Source: Casimicrobiaceae bacterium
GTDB lineage: Bacteria > Pseudomonadota > Gammaproteobacteria > Burkholderiales > Casimicrobiaceae
Length of the DNA stretch: 64,000 nucleotides
Assembly: GCA_026646885.1 (NCBI GenBank)
Contig: JAPKHK010000011.1
Span: 1-64,000, forward strand
Direction of reading: 5' to 3'
The notes below the pieces were generated by a model. That model was not told the DNA's origin. It did not search any database and worked only from the letters and a program-made list of their open reading frames with translations. Shown here one piece after another: positions 26,601 to 35,655 of this stretch (position 1 is the stretch's first letter; every line of letters begins with the position of its first letter). The position numbers and the translations under genes were made by a program.

Positions 26601-27383
26601 CATCGCAACCGAGGCAACAAGCGAACTACAAAACGTTCGCTCCCTCGTGTGCTTCACCCGGAAGCTCCCAGCAAGAAGGCATCTGCCACCCTGCGGCGGC
26701 CGCACGCGCAACTCGGCCCCTTGGCCGTTGCGGCAGCGGCTTCATCGCCGTAATCGAATGGCAAAACGCAAATCTCAAACGACACTCCTTGATCAAAAAA
26801 CAATAGCCAAACCCGCAGCGAAACGCGGCGCGGAACCAGCGGCGGAAGAGAAGAGGAAAGAAACTGCGCGATCCGGTCTTGTACTCTCCACCGCCAACCC
26901 TGGCGGCCCAAGACCGTTCAGGGGACTACTTCTGGAACCACTCCCGCGGCGAGTTTTTGCCGCAGGTGGCGCGGCGCTCGGCTTGAACTCCTTGCAGGGG
27001 CAGGGCAAACGCAGCCGCGCCCAAAGCGGCGCCGCGCAGAGAACCATCAAACCCAAATCGTTGCAGGAGATTCATGAGGTTTTCCAAAAGCAAGGCGCGC
27101 ATCGTACTCTATGTCGAAAAGAACGCAAAGCAAATTCTTGGGGTTTGTCGAGTTACTGTTGCGAATTCGCAACGCCGAGTGGCGGACGGTCGTCATCAGC
27201 ATGGTCATTGGCTGCCGCGTGGCTAGACAACTCAGCTTCACGGCTCGTGAGGCCCTTTACCTGTCCGTGCGAGTTGTGCGCTGACTCACGCGGCGCCAAG
27301 CTGCCATGGTCATCGCCAGGGTTTTGGTAGAGAATAGGGCGCTGGTAGGCCAATAACAAAGCGCGGGAGGGTAGGCCGTCGCC
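26601..27383. other. intergenic region with no convincing coding gene
   Basis: About 780 bp between the terminator and the restriction operon. Short overlapping frames on both strands have no recognisable domain or consistent ribosome binding sites. A small RNA ending at the 26562-26600 terminator is possible. GGGAGGGTAGG at 27365-27375 is the ribosome binding site of the next gene. Confidence 0.5.
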
Positions 27384-30300
27384 ATGTCGATTCCGTTTTT
27401 CGATCATCCGATTCTGAACTCTCCCTATGAACGCCCTTCGCGGCATTGGGAATTGGATGCTGCCGGTCAACCGACGCAGCAAGTTCTGGAGTCGCGCCGC
27501 CGCGCCGAGTTCATTACCCCGATCCCCAAGCCGAAGAAACAAAAACAAGCCGGCAAACAGGAAGGCTTCGTCTTTGACGAGGGCAAGGGCCTATCCAGCA
27601 TTGCGCAGCAGTACGACCCGACCTCGATCATCAACGAGGTGCGCAATCATGTGGACGCCTGGCGCGCGCTGCCGAACCCGAACCAGTGGCAGGTGACACC
27701 GGAGACGGCGCGGCTGCTGCAGCACTGGCGCCATCACAAGTTCAACGGCGTCCGCCCCTTCTTCTGCCAGATCGAGGCGGTCGAAACCGCGATCTGGCTG
27801 ACCGAGGTCGCGCCCGGCAGCAAACATGGCAAGCGACTGCTCGACCACCTGGCGGCCGCCAACAAGGACGCCAACCCCGGCCTGATGCGCCTGGCGCTCA
27901 AGCTGGCCACGGGGGCGGGCAAAACGACCGTGATGGCGATGCTGATCGCCTGGCAGACCCTCAACGCCGTTCGCCGTCCATCCGGCAAACAATTCACCCG
28001 CGGTTTTCTCGTCTGCGCGCCGGGCCTCACCATCAAGGACCGGCTGCGCGTGCTCCAGCCCTTTGATCCCGACAGCTACTACCGCGAGCGCGAATTGGTG
28101 CCCCACGATCTGCTCGACGAGATGGGCCGCGCCAAGATCGTCATCACCAACTACCACGCCTTCAAGCTGCGCGAGCGCATCGACATTTCCAAGGGCGGGC
28201 GGCAACTGCTTAAGGGGCGCACTGGCGACGAAATCGTCACCACGGAGACCGAAGGGCAGATGCTCAGCCGCGTCATGCCCGATCTGATGGGCATGAAGAA
28301 CATCCTTGCCATCAACGACGAGGCCCACCACTGCTACCGCGAGAAGCCGCGGGATGCCGACGACGAGGAACTGAAGGGCGAGGAAAAGACCGAGGCCGAG
28401 AAGAACAACGAAGCCGCCCGCCTTTGGATTTCCGGCCTGGAGGCGGTGCACCGCAAGCTTGGCCTGCTGCACGCCATCGACTTGTCCGCCACGCCCTTTT
28501 TTCTGCGCGGATCGGGTTACGCCGAAGGCACGCTGTTCCCCTGGACGATGAGCGACTTTTCCCTGATGGACGCCATCGAGTGCGGCATCGTCAAGCTGCC
28601 GCGCGTTCCGGTGGCGGAAAACATCCCCGGCGACGAACTGCCGGTATTCCGCAACCTCTGGGAAAACATTCGCAAGGACATGCCGAAGAAAGGGCGCGGT
28701 GCCAACCAGGAACTCGACCCGCTCAAGCTGCCGACCCGGCTGCAAACCGCCCTGCAGGCGCTGTACGGCCACTACGAAAAGACTTTCAAACTTTGGCAGG
28801 AGGCCGGCATCAAGGTGCCGCCCTGCTTCATCGTGGTGTGCCAGAACACCGCCATCTCGAAACTCGTTTACGACTATATCTCCGGCTTTTACCAAAATAA
28901 TGCGGCGGGGTTGCCTCAGCTTGTTCACGGCCGCCTGCCGCTGTTCCGCAATTTCGACGAAACCACCGGCAACCCGCTGCCGCGCCCCAATACCCTGCTG
29001 ATCGACAGCGAGCAGCTCGAAGCGGGCGATGCGCTGGACGACAAGTTCCACGAAATGGCCGCCGACGAGATCGAGCGCTTCCGCCGCGAGATCGTCGAGC
29101 GCACCGGCGACGCCCGCGCCGGCGACAAGCTCGCCGATCAGGAACTCCTGCGCGAAGTCATGAACACCGTCGGCAAGGCCGGCCAGCTCGGCGGTGCTAT
29201 CCGCTGCGTGGTATCGGTGTCGATGTTGACCGAAGGCTGGGACGCCAACACCGTGACCCACGTGCTCGGCATCCGCGCCTTCGGCACGCAGCTCCTGTGC
29301 GAACAGGTGATCGGCCGCGCGCTGCGCCGCCAGTCCTACGACCTCAACGAGGAAGGGCTGTTCAACGTCGAATACGCCGACGTGTTCGGTATCCCCTTCG
29401 ACTTCACCGCCAAGCCTGTCGTCGGTCCGCCGCAGCCGCCGCGCGAAACGGTGCAGGTCAAGGCGATCCGGCCCGAGCGCGACGCCCTCGAAATCGTCTT
29501 TCCGCGCGTCGAAGGCTACCGCGTCGAGCTGCCGGAAGAACGGCTCACGGCCCACTTCAATGAAGACTCGACGCTGATCCTCACGCCCGATCTGGTCGGC
29601 CCCTGCGAAACGCGCAACGAAGGCATCATCGGCGAGGGCGTCAACCTCACCGTCGACCATCTCGGCGATGTCCGCGCCTCGACCCTGCTGTTCAACCTCA
29701 CCCAGCGCCTGCTCTATACCAAGTGGCGCGACCCCGGCGAGGAGCCCAAGCTGCACCTCTTCGGCCAGTTGAAGCGCATCGCCAAGGAGTGGCTGGACAA
29801 TCATCTGCAGTGCAAGGGCGGCACCTACCCGGCGCAGTTGATGTATCTGCAACTGGCCGACATGGCATGCAACCGGATCACCGCCGCTATCACCCGCCAG
29901 TTCCTTGGCGAACGGCCGATCAAGGCACTGCTCGACCCCTACAACCCCAGCGGCTCGACACGCCATGTGCGCTTCAATACCTCCAAGCCCAGCCGCTGGG
30001 AAACCAGTTCCCGGCACTGCCAGATCAACTGGGTGGTGCTCGACAGCGACTGGGAAGCCGAATTCTGCCGCGTGGCCGAAGCGCATCCGAAGGTACGTGC
30101 CTACGTGAAGAACCACGGCCTCGGCTTCGAGGTGCCCTACCGCTACGGCTCGGAAACGCGCAAATACCTGCCCGACTTCATCGTCCTGGTCGATGACGGA
30201 CGCGGGCCGGACGACTTGCTGCGCCTCGTCGTCGAGATCAAGGGCTACCGGCGCGAGGATGCCAAGGAAAAGAAATCGACCATGGACACCTACTGGGTGC

Positions 30301-30467
30301 CAGGGGTGAATCACCTCGGCACTCAGGGTGGATTTGGCCGCTGGGCCTTCGCCGAATTCACCGACGTGTTCCAGATGCAGGACGACTTTGCCAGCAAGGT
30401 CGGGGCCGAGTTCGACAAAATGATCGAGCAGGCTGTTGCCACCCGAAACATTCCGCCGGCAGCATAA
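27384..30467 (+). CDS. type III-like restriction helicase/endonuclease subunit (Res, BPTD_3080-like)
   Basis: A 1027-residue protein. The SF2 helicase core has motif I LKLATGAGKTTVM (about residue 173), motif II AINDEAHHCY, motif III DLSATPFF and a late motif VSVSMLTEGWDANTVTHVLGIRAF...QVIGRALRR. The C-terminal 130 residues contain a PD-(D/E)XK-type nuclease core, YRYGSETRKYLPDFIVLVDD...LVVEIKGYRR. This combination translocates on DNA and cuts it with the Mod methyltransferase encoded two genes downstream. A long proline/lysine-rich N-terminal segment precedes the helicase. The start has GGGAGGGTAGG about 9 nt upstream. It heads a six-gene run. Confidence 0.92.
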   Translation: MSIPFFDHPILNSPYERPSRHWELDAAGQPTQQVLESRRRAEFITPIPKPKKQKQAGKQEGFVFDEGKGLSSIAQQYDPTSIINEVRNHVDAWRALPNPNQWQVTPETARLLQHWRHHKFNGVRPFFCQIEAVETAIWLTEVAPGSKHGKRLLDHLAAANKDANPGLMRLALKLATGAGKTTVMAMLIAWQTLNAVRRPSGKQFTRGFLVCAPGLTIKDRLRVLQPFDPDSYYRERELVPHDLLDEMGRAKIVITNYHAFKLRERIDISKGGRQLLKGRTGDEIVTTETEGQMLSRVMPDLMGMKNILAINDEAHHCYREKPRDADDEELKGEEKTEAEKNNEAARLWISGLEAVHRKLGLLHAIDLSATPFFLRGSGYAEGTLFPWTMSDFSLMDAIECGIVKLPRVPVAENIPGDELPVFRNLWENIRKDMPKKGRGANQELDPLKLPTRLQTALQALYGHYEKTFKLWQEAGIKVPPCFIVVCQNTAISKLVYDYISGFYQNNAAGLPQLVHGRLPLFRNFDETTGNPLPRPNTLLIDSEQLEAGDALDDKFHEMAADEIERFRREIVERTGDARAGDKLADQELLREVMNTVGKAGQLGGAIRCVVSVSMLTEGWDANTVTHVLGIRAFGTQLLCEQVIGRALRRQSYDLNEEGLFNVEYADVFGIPFDFTAKPVVGPPQPPRETVQVKAIRPERDALEIVFPRVEGYRVELPEERLTAHFNEDSTLILTPDLVGPCETRNEGIIGEGVNLTVDHLGDVRASTLLFNLTQRLLYTKWRDPGEEPKLHLFGQLKRIAKEWLDNHLQCKGGTYPAQLMYLQLADMACNRITAAITRQFLGERPIKALLDPYNPSGSTRHVRFNTSKPSRWETSSRHCQINWVVLDSDWEAEFCRVAEAHPKVRAYVKNHGLGFEVPYRYGSETRKYLPDFIVLVDDGRGPDDLLRLVVEIKGYRREDAKEKKSTMDTYWVPGVNHLGTQGGFGRWAFAEFTDVFQMQDDFASKVGAEFDKMIEQAVATRNIPPAA

Positions 30468-30472
30468 AGAAC

Positions 30473-31948
30473 ATGGCCGCCACCCGTCTGCGCATCTTCA
30501 TCAGCAGCGTGCAAAAGGAATTCGCGCAGCAGCGGCGCGACCTGAAAGCCTTCCTGCTCGGCGATGCCGTGCTGCGCCGCTTCGTCGCCGAGGTGTTCCT
30601 GTTCGAGGAACTGCCGGCCAGCGACCGCCCCGCCGATCGGGTCTATCTCGACGAAGTCGCGCACAGCGATATCTACCTCGGCATCCTCGGAAACGACTAC
30701 GGCTTCGAGGACAAGCAGGGCATTTCGCCCACCGAACGCGAATTCGACCATGCCGCCCGCTGCGGCATTCCCCGCCTGGTCTACGTGTGGGGCGCCGATG
30801 ACAGGCAGCGCGCCCCGAAGATGCGAAAACTCGTGCGCAAAGCCGGTGATGTTCTGATCCGACGGCGCGTCGTGGACATCAATGCGCTCACCAGCGAGGT
30901 CTACGCCAGCCTCGTCGATCATCTCGACCGCCTGGGCGCGCTGCGTGTGCCGCCCTTCGACACGGCGGCCTGCGACGGCGCGACCCTGAAGTCGCTTTCC
31001 CGTTCGCGCATCGACTGGTTTCTCGGCACCGCGCGCCGCGAGCGCGGCTTCCCGCTCAAGCCGGCTACCACGACGCCGGCCCTGCTCACCCATCTCAACC
31101 TGCTTGCCGACGCCAGGCCGAGCAATGCCGCCATGCTGCTGTTCGGCGACAACCCGCAGCGTTACCACCGCAGCGCCGAAACCAAGTGCGTGCATTGCCA
31201 CGGCATCGAATACCGCCGCCCCTTCGCTTCCCAGCAGATCTACGCCGGCACGCTGTTCGACCAGGCCGACCAGGCCCGCGACTTCGTGCTCGCCAAGATC
31301 AACCGCGCCGTCGGCGTGCGCGACACCAGCAACCAGGCCCCAGCCAACTACGAATTGCCGCCCGATGCCGTCGGCGAAGCCATCGTCAACGCCCTGGCCC
31401 ATCGCGACTATCACAGCAATGCCTCGGTCGAAGTGCGCCTTTTCGCCGACCGGCTCGAAGTCTGGAACCCCGGCGCCCTGCCCGGCACATTGACCCTCGA
31501 CGACCTGCGCGCTGCCCATCCCTCGGTGCCCAACAACCCGCTGCTCGCCGAATCGCTCTACCTAGCCCGCTATATCGAAAAGGCCGGTTCCGGCACCGAG
31601 CGCATGATCGAGCTCTGCCGCGAAGCCGGCCTGCCCGAGCCGACGTTCGAAATGCGCGCCGGCTCCTTTATCGTCACCCTCTGGCGCGACTGGCTGACCG
31701 AGGCTGTGCTCGCGGGTTACGAATTCAACGACAGGCAACGCTTGGCAGTCAAGCAAGCCAAGATCGCCGGACGCATTACCAATTCCGAGTACCGGCAGAT
31801 GAATGGCGTATCCGACAGCACTGCCTTGCGCGAACTGCGCCAGCTGGCGACGATGGGCGTTTTCGTAAAAGTGGGGGGTACGGGCCAGGCGACCTATTAC
31901 GCACCCGCCAAATCCCCGGTCAACAAGCGAGGCGGCAACCCGTCATGA
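30473..31948 (+). CDS. DUF4062 and HATPase/RecG-C-like protein in restriction cluster
   Basis: A 491-residue protein. Residues about 5-110 form a DUF4062 domain (RIFISSVQKEFAQQRRDLKAFL ... DIYLGILGNDYG...PTEREFDHA). Residues about 290-400 contain the N-box of a GHKL-type ATP-binding domain, PPDAVGEAIVNALAHRDYHSNASVEVRLFADRLEVWNPGALP, followed by GSGTERMIELCREAGLPEP as in RecG-C-like regulators. A C-terminal winged-helix region (about 410-470) ends the protein. It starts 5 bp after the res stop. By family the DUF4062 fold is TIR/nucleoside deoxyribosyltransferase-like; an NAD- or nucleotide-related effector role is only inference. Confidence 0.85.
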   Translation: MAATRLRIFISSVQKEFAQQRRDLKAFLLGDAVLRRFVAEVFLFEELPASDRPADRVYLDEVAHSDIYLGILGNDYGFEDKQGISPTEREFDHAARCGIPRLVYVWGADDRQRAPKMRKLVRKAGDVLIRRRVVDINALTSEVYASLVDHLDRLGALRVPPFDTAACDGATLKSLSRSRIDWFLGTARRERGFPLKPATTTPALLTHLNLLADARPSNAAMLLFGDNPQRYHRSAETKCVHCHGIEYRRPFASQQIYAGTLFDQADQARDFVLAKINRAVGVRDTSNQAPANYELPPDAVGEAIVNALAHRDYHSNASVEVRLFADRLEVWNPGALPGTLTLDDLRAAHPSVPNNPLLAESLYLARYIEKAGSGTERMIELCREAGLPEPTFEMRAGSFIVTLWRDWLTEAVLAGYEFNDRQRLAVKQAKIAGRITNSEYRQMNGVSDSTALRELRQLATMGVFVKVGGTGQATYYAPAKSPVNKRGGNPS

Positions 31949-32080
31949 ACCCGTCAATCCCGTCACCGGACTTCGCCTCGCAACCCGTCACCAACCCGTC
32001 GAACCCTCCAACAGGTGCGGCAGATGAAACGCCTCATAAACGCCTCAAACGCATCATTCCGATATCGGCAACCTGACACC

Positions 32081-34897
32081 ATGGCCAAGCCACCCGCCCA
32101 AAAATCCGTCGACGCCATCAAGCACGACGACGCGAAGCGCAAGAACATCCCCACCGCCGAATACCAGTCGGTGCTGGACGAGGCACAGAAGAACCCGAAG
32201 CAGGTGCGCTACCCGAGGAACACCGACCTCGACCCGCAACTGGTCTGGCGCGGCAAGGACGAGCAGGACTGGTCAGATTTGGTCGTCCACGCGCCGCCGC
32301 TCTACATCCAGGAAAAGCTGCACCCCAAGGCGCTGATCGACGAACTGCTGCGCGAATCGAGGGAACGGGAACACGAGCAGGGCCAGACCACCGCCGACCT
32401 CTTCGCCGACTTCAACGGCATCCCCCAGGGCGTGGACAAGACCGAGTTCTACCAGCACGACCAGAACTGGACCAACCGCATGATCCTCGGCGACAGCCTG
32501 CAGGTGATGGCGAGTCTCGCGGAAAGGGAAGGCCTGCGCAGCAAGGTGCAGTGCATCTACTTCGATCCGCCCTACGGCATCAAATTCAACAGCAACTTCC
32601 AGTGGTCGACGACGAGCCGCGACGTGAAGGACGGCAAGGCCGACCACATCACGCGCGAACCGGAACAGGTGAAAGCCTTCCGCGATACCTGGCGCGACGG
32701 CATTCACTCCTACCTCACCTACCTGCGCGACCGGCTGACCGTGGCGCGCGATCTGCTGACCGACTCGGGCTCGATTTTTGTGCAGATCGGGGATGAGAAT
32801 GTGCATCGGGTCAGGGCGGTGATGGATGAGGTGTTTGGAGATGGCAACAGCGTGGCGCAAATTAGCGTCATGAAAACGGCAACGCCAAGTGCGCTGTTGG
32901 ACGACAATTTCTTCTACGTGCTGTGGTACGCAAAAGAACAGAAGAACACGAAGTACCGTCCCCTGTTGTTAGACAAGTTCGTGGAAGATTGGGTGTCGGA
33001 AACGCGCGGTGGTTCATGGGGACTGAAGTTCAGCCCTGTAGATTATCGCCCCCTTGAACCGTCGGAACGCGATGACCCCAAGACAATCCCGCAAGGCGAG
33101 GTCTATGCGCTTTCAAAAACAAATTCCGCTGGTCCTGCGGCGACGGATAGGCCATTTGTGTTCCAAGGAAAGAGCTACTCTGCTGGCGCGAATGCCCACT
33201 GGAAAACGACTAACGAAGGGATGGAGCGGCTTGTAAAGGCAGATCGTCTTGAAACACGCGGCGGTCCTCCTTGGATGCGAAAATTTCACTCGGATAGCCC
33301 GTTTAAGAGAATGACAAACGCTTGGCTCGATACATCGGGAAAGTCTTCTCAGAGATGGTATGTCGTCCAGACCGATACACCTGTAATTCAACGCTGCGTA
33401 CTCATGACTACCGACCCTGGCGACCTCGTCCTCGACCCCACCTGCGGCTCAGGCACCACCGCCTATGTCGCCGAGCAATGGGGCCGGCGCTGGATCACCC
33501 TCGACACTTCCCGCGTCGCGCTGGCGCTGGCTCGCGCCCGCATCATGGGCGCGCGCTATCCCTTCTACCTGCTGGCCGATTCGCGCGAAGGCCAGATGAA
33601 GGAAGCCGAGGTCACGCGCACGGCACCGAGCATGCAGCCGACCTACGGCAACATCCGCCACGGTTTCGTCTATGAGCGCGTGCCGCACATCACGCTGAAG
33701 TCCATCGCCAACAACGCCGAGATCGACGTGATCTGGGAGCAGTGGCAGAAGAAGCTCGAACCGCTGCGCGAGCAACTGGACGCGGCGCTGAAAAAGTCCT
33801 GGCAGGAGTGGGAGATTCCGCGTGAGGCGGACGCCAAGTGGCCGGACAAGGCGAAGCGGCTACACGCCGACTGGTGGCGGGCGCGCATCGCGCGGCAGAA
33901 GGAAATCGATGCCTCCATCGCCGCCAAGGCCGAGTTCGAGTACCTCTACGACAAACCCTTCGAGAACAGGAAGGCGGTGCGCGTGGCCGGCCCCTTTACC
34001 GTCGAAAGCCTCTCCCCGCACCGCGTGCTGGGCGTGGATGAGGACGACGAGCTGATCGATGCGCTGCGCGATCCGGGTGCCGACTACGCGGCGAAGCAGT
34101 CCTTCCCGCAGATGATCCTGGAAAACCTCAAGTCCGCCGGCGTGCAGCAGGCCCACAAGGAAGACCGCATCACTTTCACAGCACTGACGCCCTGGCCGGG
34201 CGCGCTGGTCTGCGCCGAGGGGCGCTATGTTTCTCCCTCTCCCCTCGCGGGAGAGGGCCGGGGTGAGGGGGAAACCGTCGAAAAGCGCGCCGCCATCTTC
34301 ATCGGCCCCGAATTCGGCACCGTGCAGCGCGCCGATCTGGTAGAGGCAGCGCGGGAAGCAGCCGACGCCAACTTCGACGTGCTAATCGCCTGCGCCTTCA
34401 ACTTCGAGGCCCACACCACCGAGTTCGCCAGGCTCGGCAAGCTGCCGGTGCTCAAGGCGCGCATGAACGCCGACCTGCACATGGCCGAAGACCTCAAGAA
34501 CACCGGCAAGGGCAACCTGTTCGTGATCTTCGGCGAGCCGGACATTACGTTGTTGCAGGAAGGCGATCAATGGCGCGTGAAGGTCAATGGCGTCGACGTT
34601 TTCAAGCCCCAGACCGGCGAAGTCGTCAGCGACTCAGCCTCCGGCATCGCCTGCTGGTTCATCGACACCGACTACAACCAGGAAAGCTTCTTCGTCCGCC
34701 ACGCCTACTTCCTCGGCGCCAACGACCCCTACAGCGCCCTGAAGACCACCCTGAAAGCCGAAATCGACGCCGAAGCCTGGGCCTCGCTGAATAGCGACAC
34801 CTCGCGCCCGTTCAGGAAACCGAAATCCGGGCGCATCGCGGTGAAGGTCATCAACCACTTGGGGGATGAGGTGATGAAGGTGTTCAGGGTGATGTGA
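32081..34897 (+). CDS. type III-like DNA methyltransferase (Mod), N4-C/N6-A family
   Basis: A 938-residue protein starting MAKPPAQKSVDAIKHDD; the frame extends upstream to 32015 but family context favours 32081. Motif IV is YFDPPYGIKF (about residues 160-169) and motif I is LDPTCGSGTTAYVAEQWGRRW (about 449-469), giving the beta-class order. The region between (about 255-445, 32840-33420) is the target recognition area; its base composition is AT-richer and codon use differs from both flanks, suggesting exchange of specificity. Residues about 717-731 (SPSPLAGEGRGEGE) are an in-frame REP-like insertion. Acts with the upstream Res. Confidence 0.92.
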   Translation: MAKPPAQKSVDAIKHDDAKRKNIPTAEYQSVLDEAQKNPKQVRYPRNTDLDPQLVWRGKDEQDWSDLVVHAPPLYIQEKLHPKALIDELLRESREREHEQGQTTADLFADFNGIPQGVDKTEFYQHDQNWTNRMILGDSLQVMASLAEREGLRSKVQCIYFDPPYGIKFNSNFQWSTTSRDVKDGKADHITREPEQVKAFRDTWRDGIHSYLTYLRDRLTVARDLLTDSGSIFVQIGDENVHRVRAVMDEVFGDGNSVAQISVMKTATPSALLDDNFFYVLWYAKEQKNTKYRPLLLDKFVEDWVSETRGGSWGLKFSPVDYRPLEPSERDDPKTIPQGEVYALSKTNSAGPAATDRPFVFQGKSYSAGANAHWKTTNEGMERLVKADRLETRGGPPWMRKFHSDSPFKRMTNAWLDTSGKSSQRWYVVQTDTPVIQRCVLMTTDPGDLVLDPTCGSGTTAYVAEQWGRRWITLDTSRVALALARARIMGARYPFYLLADSREGQMKEAEVTRTAPSMQPTYGNIRHGFVYERVPHITLKSIANNAEIDVIWEQWQKKLEPLREQLDAALKKSWQEWEIPREADAKWPDKAKRLHADWWRARIARQKEIDASIAAKAEFEYLYDKPFENRKAVRVAGPFTVESLSPHRVLGVDEDDELIDALRDPGADYAAKQSFPQMILENLKSAGVQQAHKEDRITFTALTPWPGALVCAEGRYVSPSPLAGEGRGEGETVEKRAAIFIGPEFGTVQRADLVEAAREAADANFDVLIACAFNFEAHTTEFARLGKLPVLKARMNADLHMAEDLKNTGKGNLFVIFGEPDITLLQEGDQWRVKVNGVDVFKPQTGEVVSDSASGIACWFIDTDYNQESFFVRHAYFLGANDPYSALKTTLKAEIDAEAWASLNSDTSRPFRKPKSGRIAVKVINHLGDEVMKVFRVM
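34231..34273. repeat. REP-like palindromic element inserted in frame within mod
   Basis: CCCTCTCCC and CGGGAGAGGG (34236-34258) form a hairpin, followed by CCGGGGTGAGGGGGAAA. It is translated as SPSPLAGEGRGEGE. The same element type occurs at 26222-26262 outside genes. Confidence 0.8.
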
Positions 34898-34908
34898 GAC
34901 CGAAAACG

Positions 34909-35655
34909 ATGGAGCTTCAAATCATCCTGAACACAATTGCCAAGGACGTGTTTCGTCGACAGGCTGATTTCGATTACATCGCAGCTCGTTCCAACTATCG
35001 GATGAAGCTTCGCCAACAATTTCTGTGGTCAGCCCTACAGGCGATAGAAAAGTATCTGAAGGCAATCTTGCTGTTCAATGGCAAGAGCGCACGGTATTAC
35101 GTGCCGACAGGAAAAACAAAAAGGGAAGAGTTTCGGCATAACCTCGAAGCTCTTGATGATGAAGTAAAGAGCATTGGCATCCTGCAATACACCCTTGAAC
35201 CGGACGAAAGAACATTCCTGGCATATTTATCGACCCAAGGGGGTGAAAATCGTTACTTGAGTACGACTGCATATAACACGGCGGATGCATTGCACCACCT
35301 TGATCGGTTGGTCTGGAATGTACGTCGTTACTGCCAGCACATTCCTGATCGCGGTATCGGATGCACGTCCGCTGTTCCCGGCATGCAGGATTGCATTATC
35401 CGCACGATCAATTCGCCATCGTGGAAGGACAAGCCACACTTGTTTGCGCTATTCGATGGGGAATTGGAAAGAATACTCAGCCGGGATCGAAAGGATGCAG
35501 CGAGAAAGGCACTTGTCTGGGCAAATCTCTATTTCGGAAAGAGGCGACGCTGTCGTGTAACACACGAGGCGTTTAGCTCCGTGGAAATCCCACCGCATGA
35601 ACGAGAATGGCCCAATGTCGATTGGGATGCCATCAAAGATTACGTCAAACCGTAA
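34909..35655 (+). CDS. HEPN-like protein in restriction cluster
   Basis: About 248 residues. QQFLWSALQAIEKYLKAILLFNGKSARYY (about residues 30-58) resembles the first long helices of HEPN domains. EEFRHNLEALDDE follows, where R-E-E-F-R-H could provide the Rx4-6H ribonuclease motif. The C-terminal half is unrecognised. The ATG at 34909 is used; a GTG at 34894 overlapping the mod stop is possible. The gene is clearly AT-richer than its neighbours and looks recently acquired. HEPN proteins in defence clusters are often RNases; that is inference here. Confidence 0.6.
   Translation: MELQIILNTIAKDVFRRQADFDYIAARSNYRMKLRQQFLWSALQAIEKYLKAILLFNGKSARYYVPTGKTKREEFRHNLEALDDEVKSIGILQYTLEPDERTFLAYLSTQGGENRYLSTTAYNTADALHHLDRLVWNVRRYCQHIPDRGIGCTSAVPGMQDCIIRTINSPSWKDKPHLFALFDGELERILSRDRKDAARKALVWANLYFGKRRRCRVTHEAFSSVEIPPHEREWPNVDWDAIKDYVKP

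Noticed and set aside
27591..30314. 907-residue frame on the minus strand opposite res
   Set aside because: It is a frame shadow of a high-GC gene; the plus strand carries all helicase and nuclease motifs.
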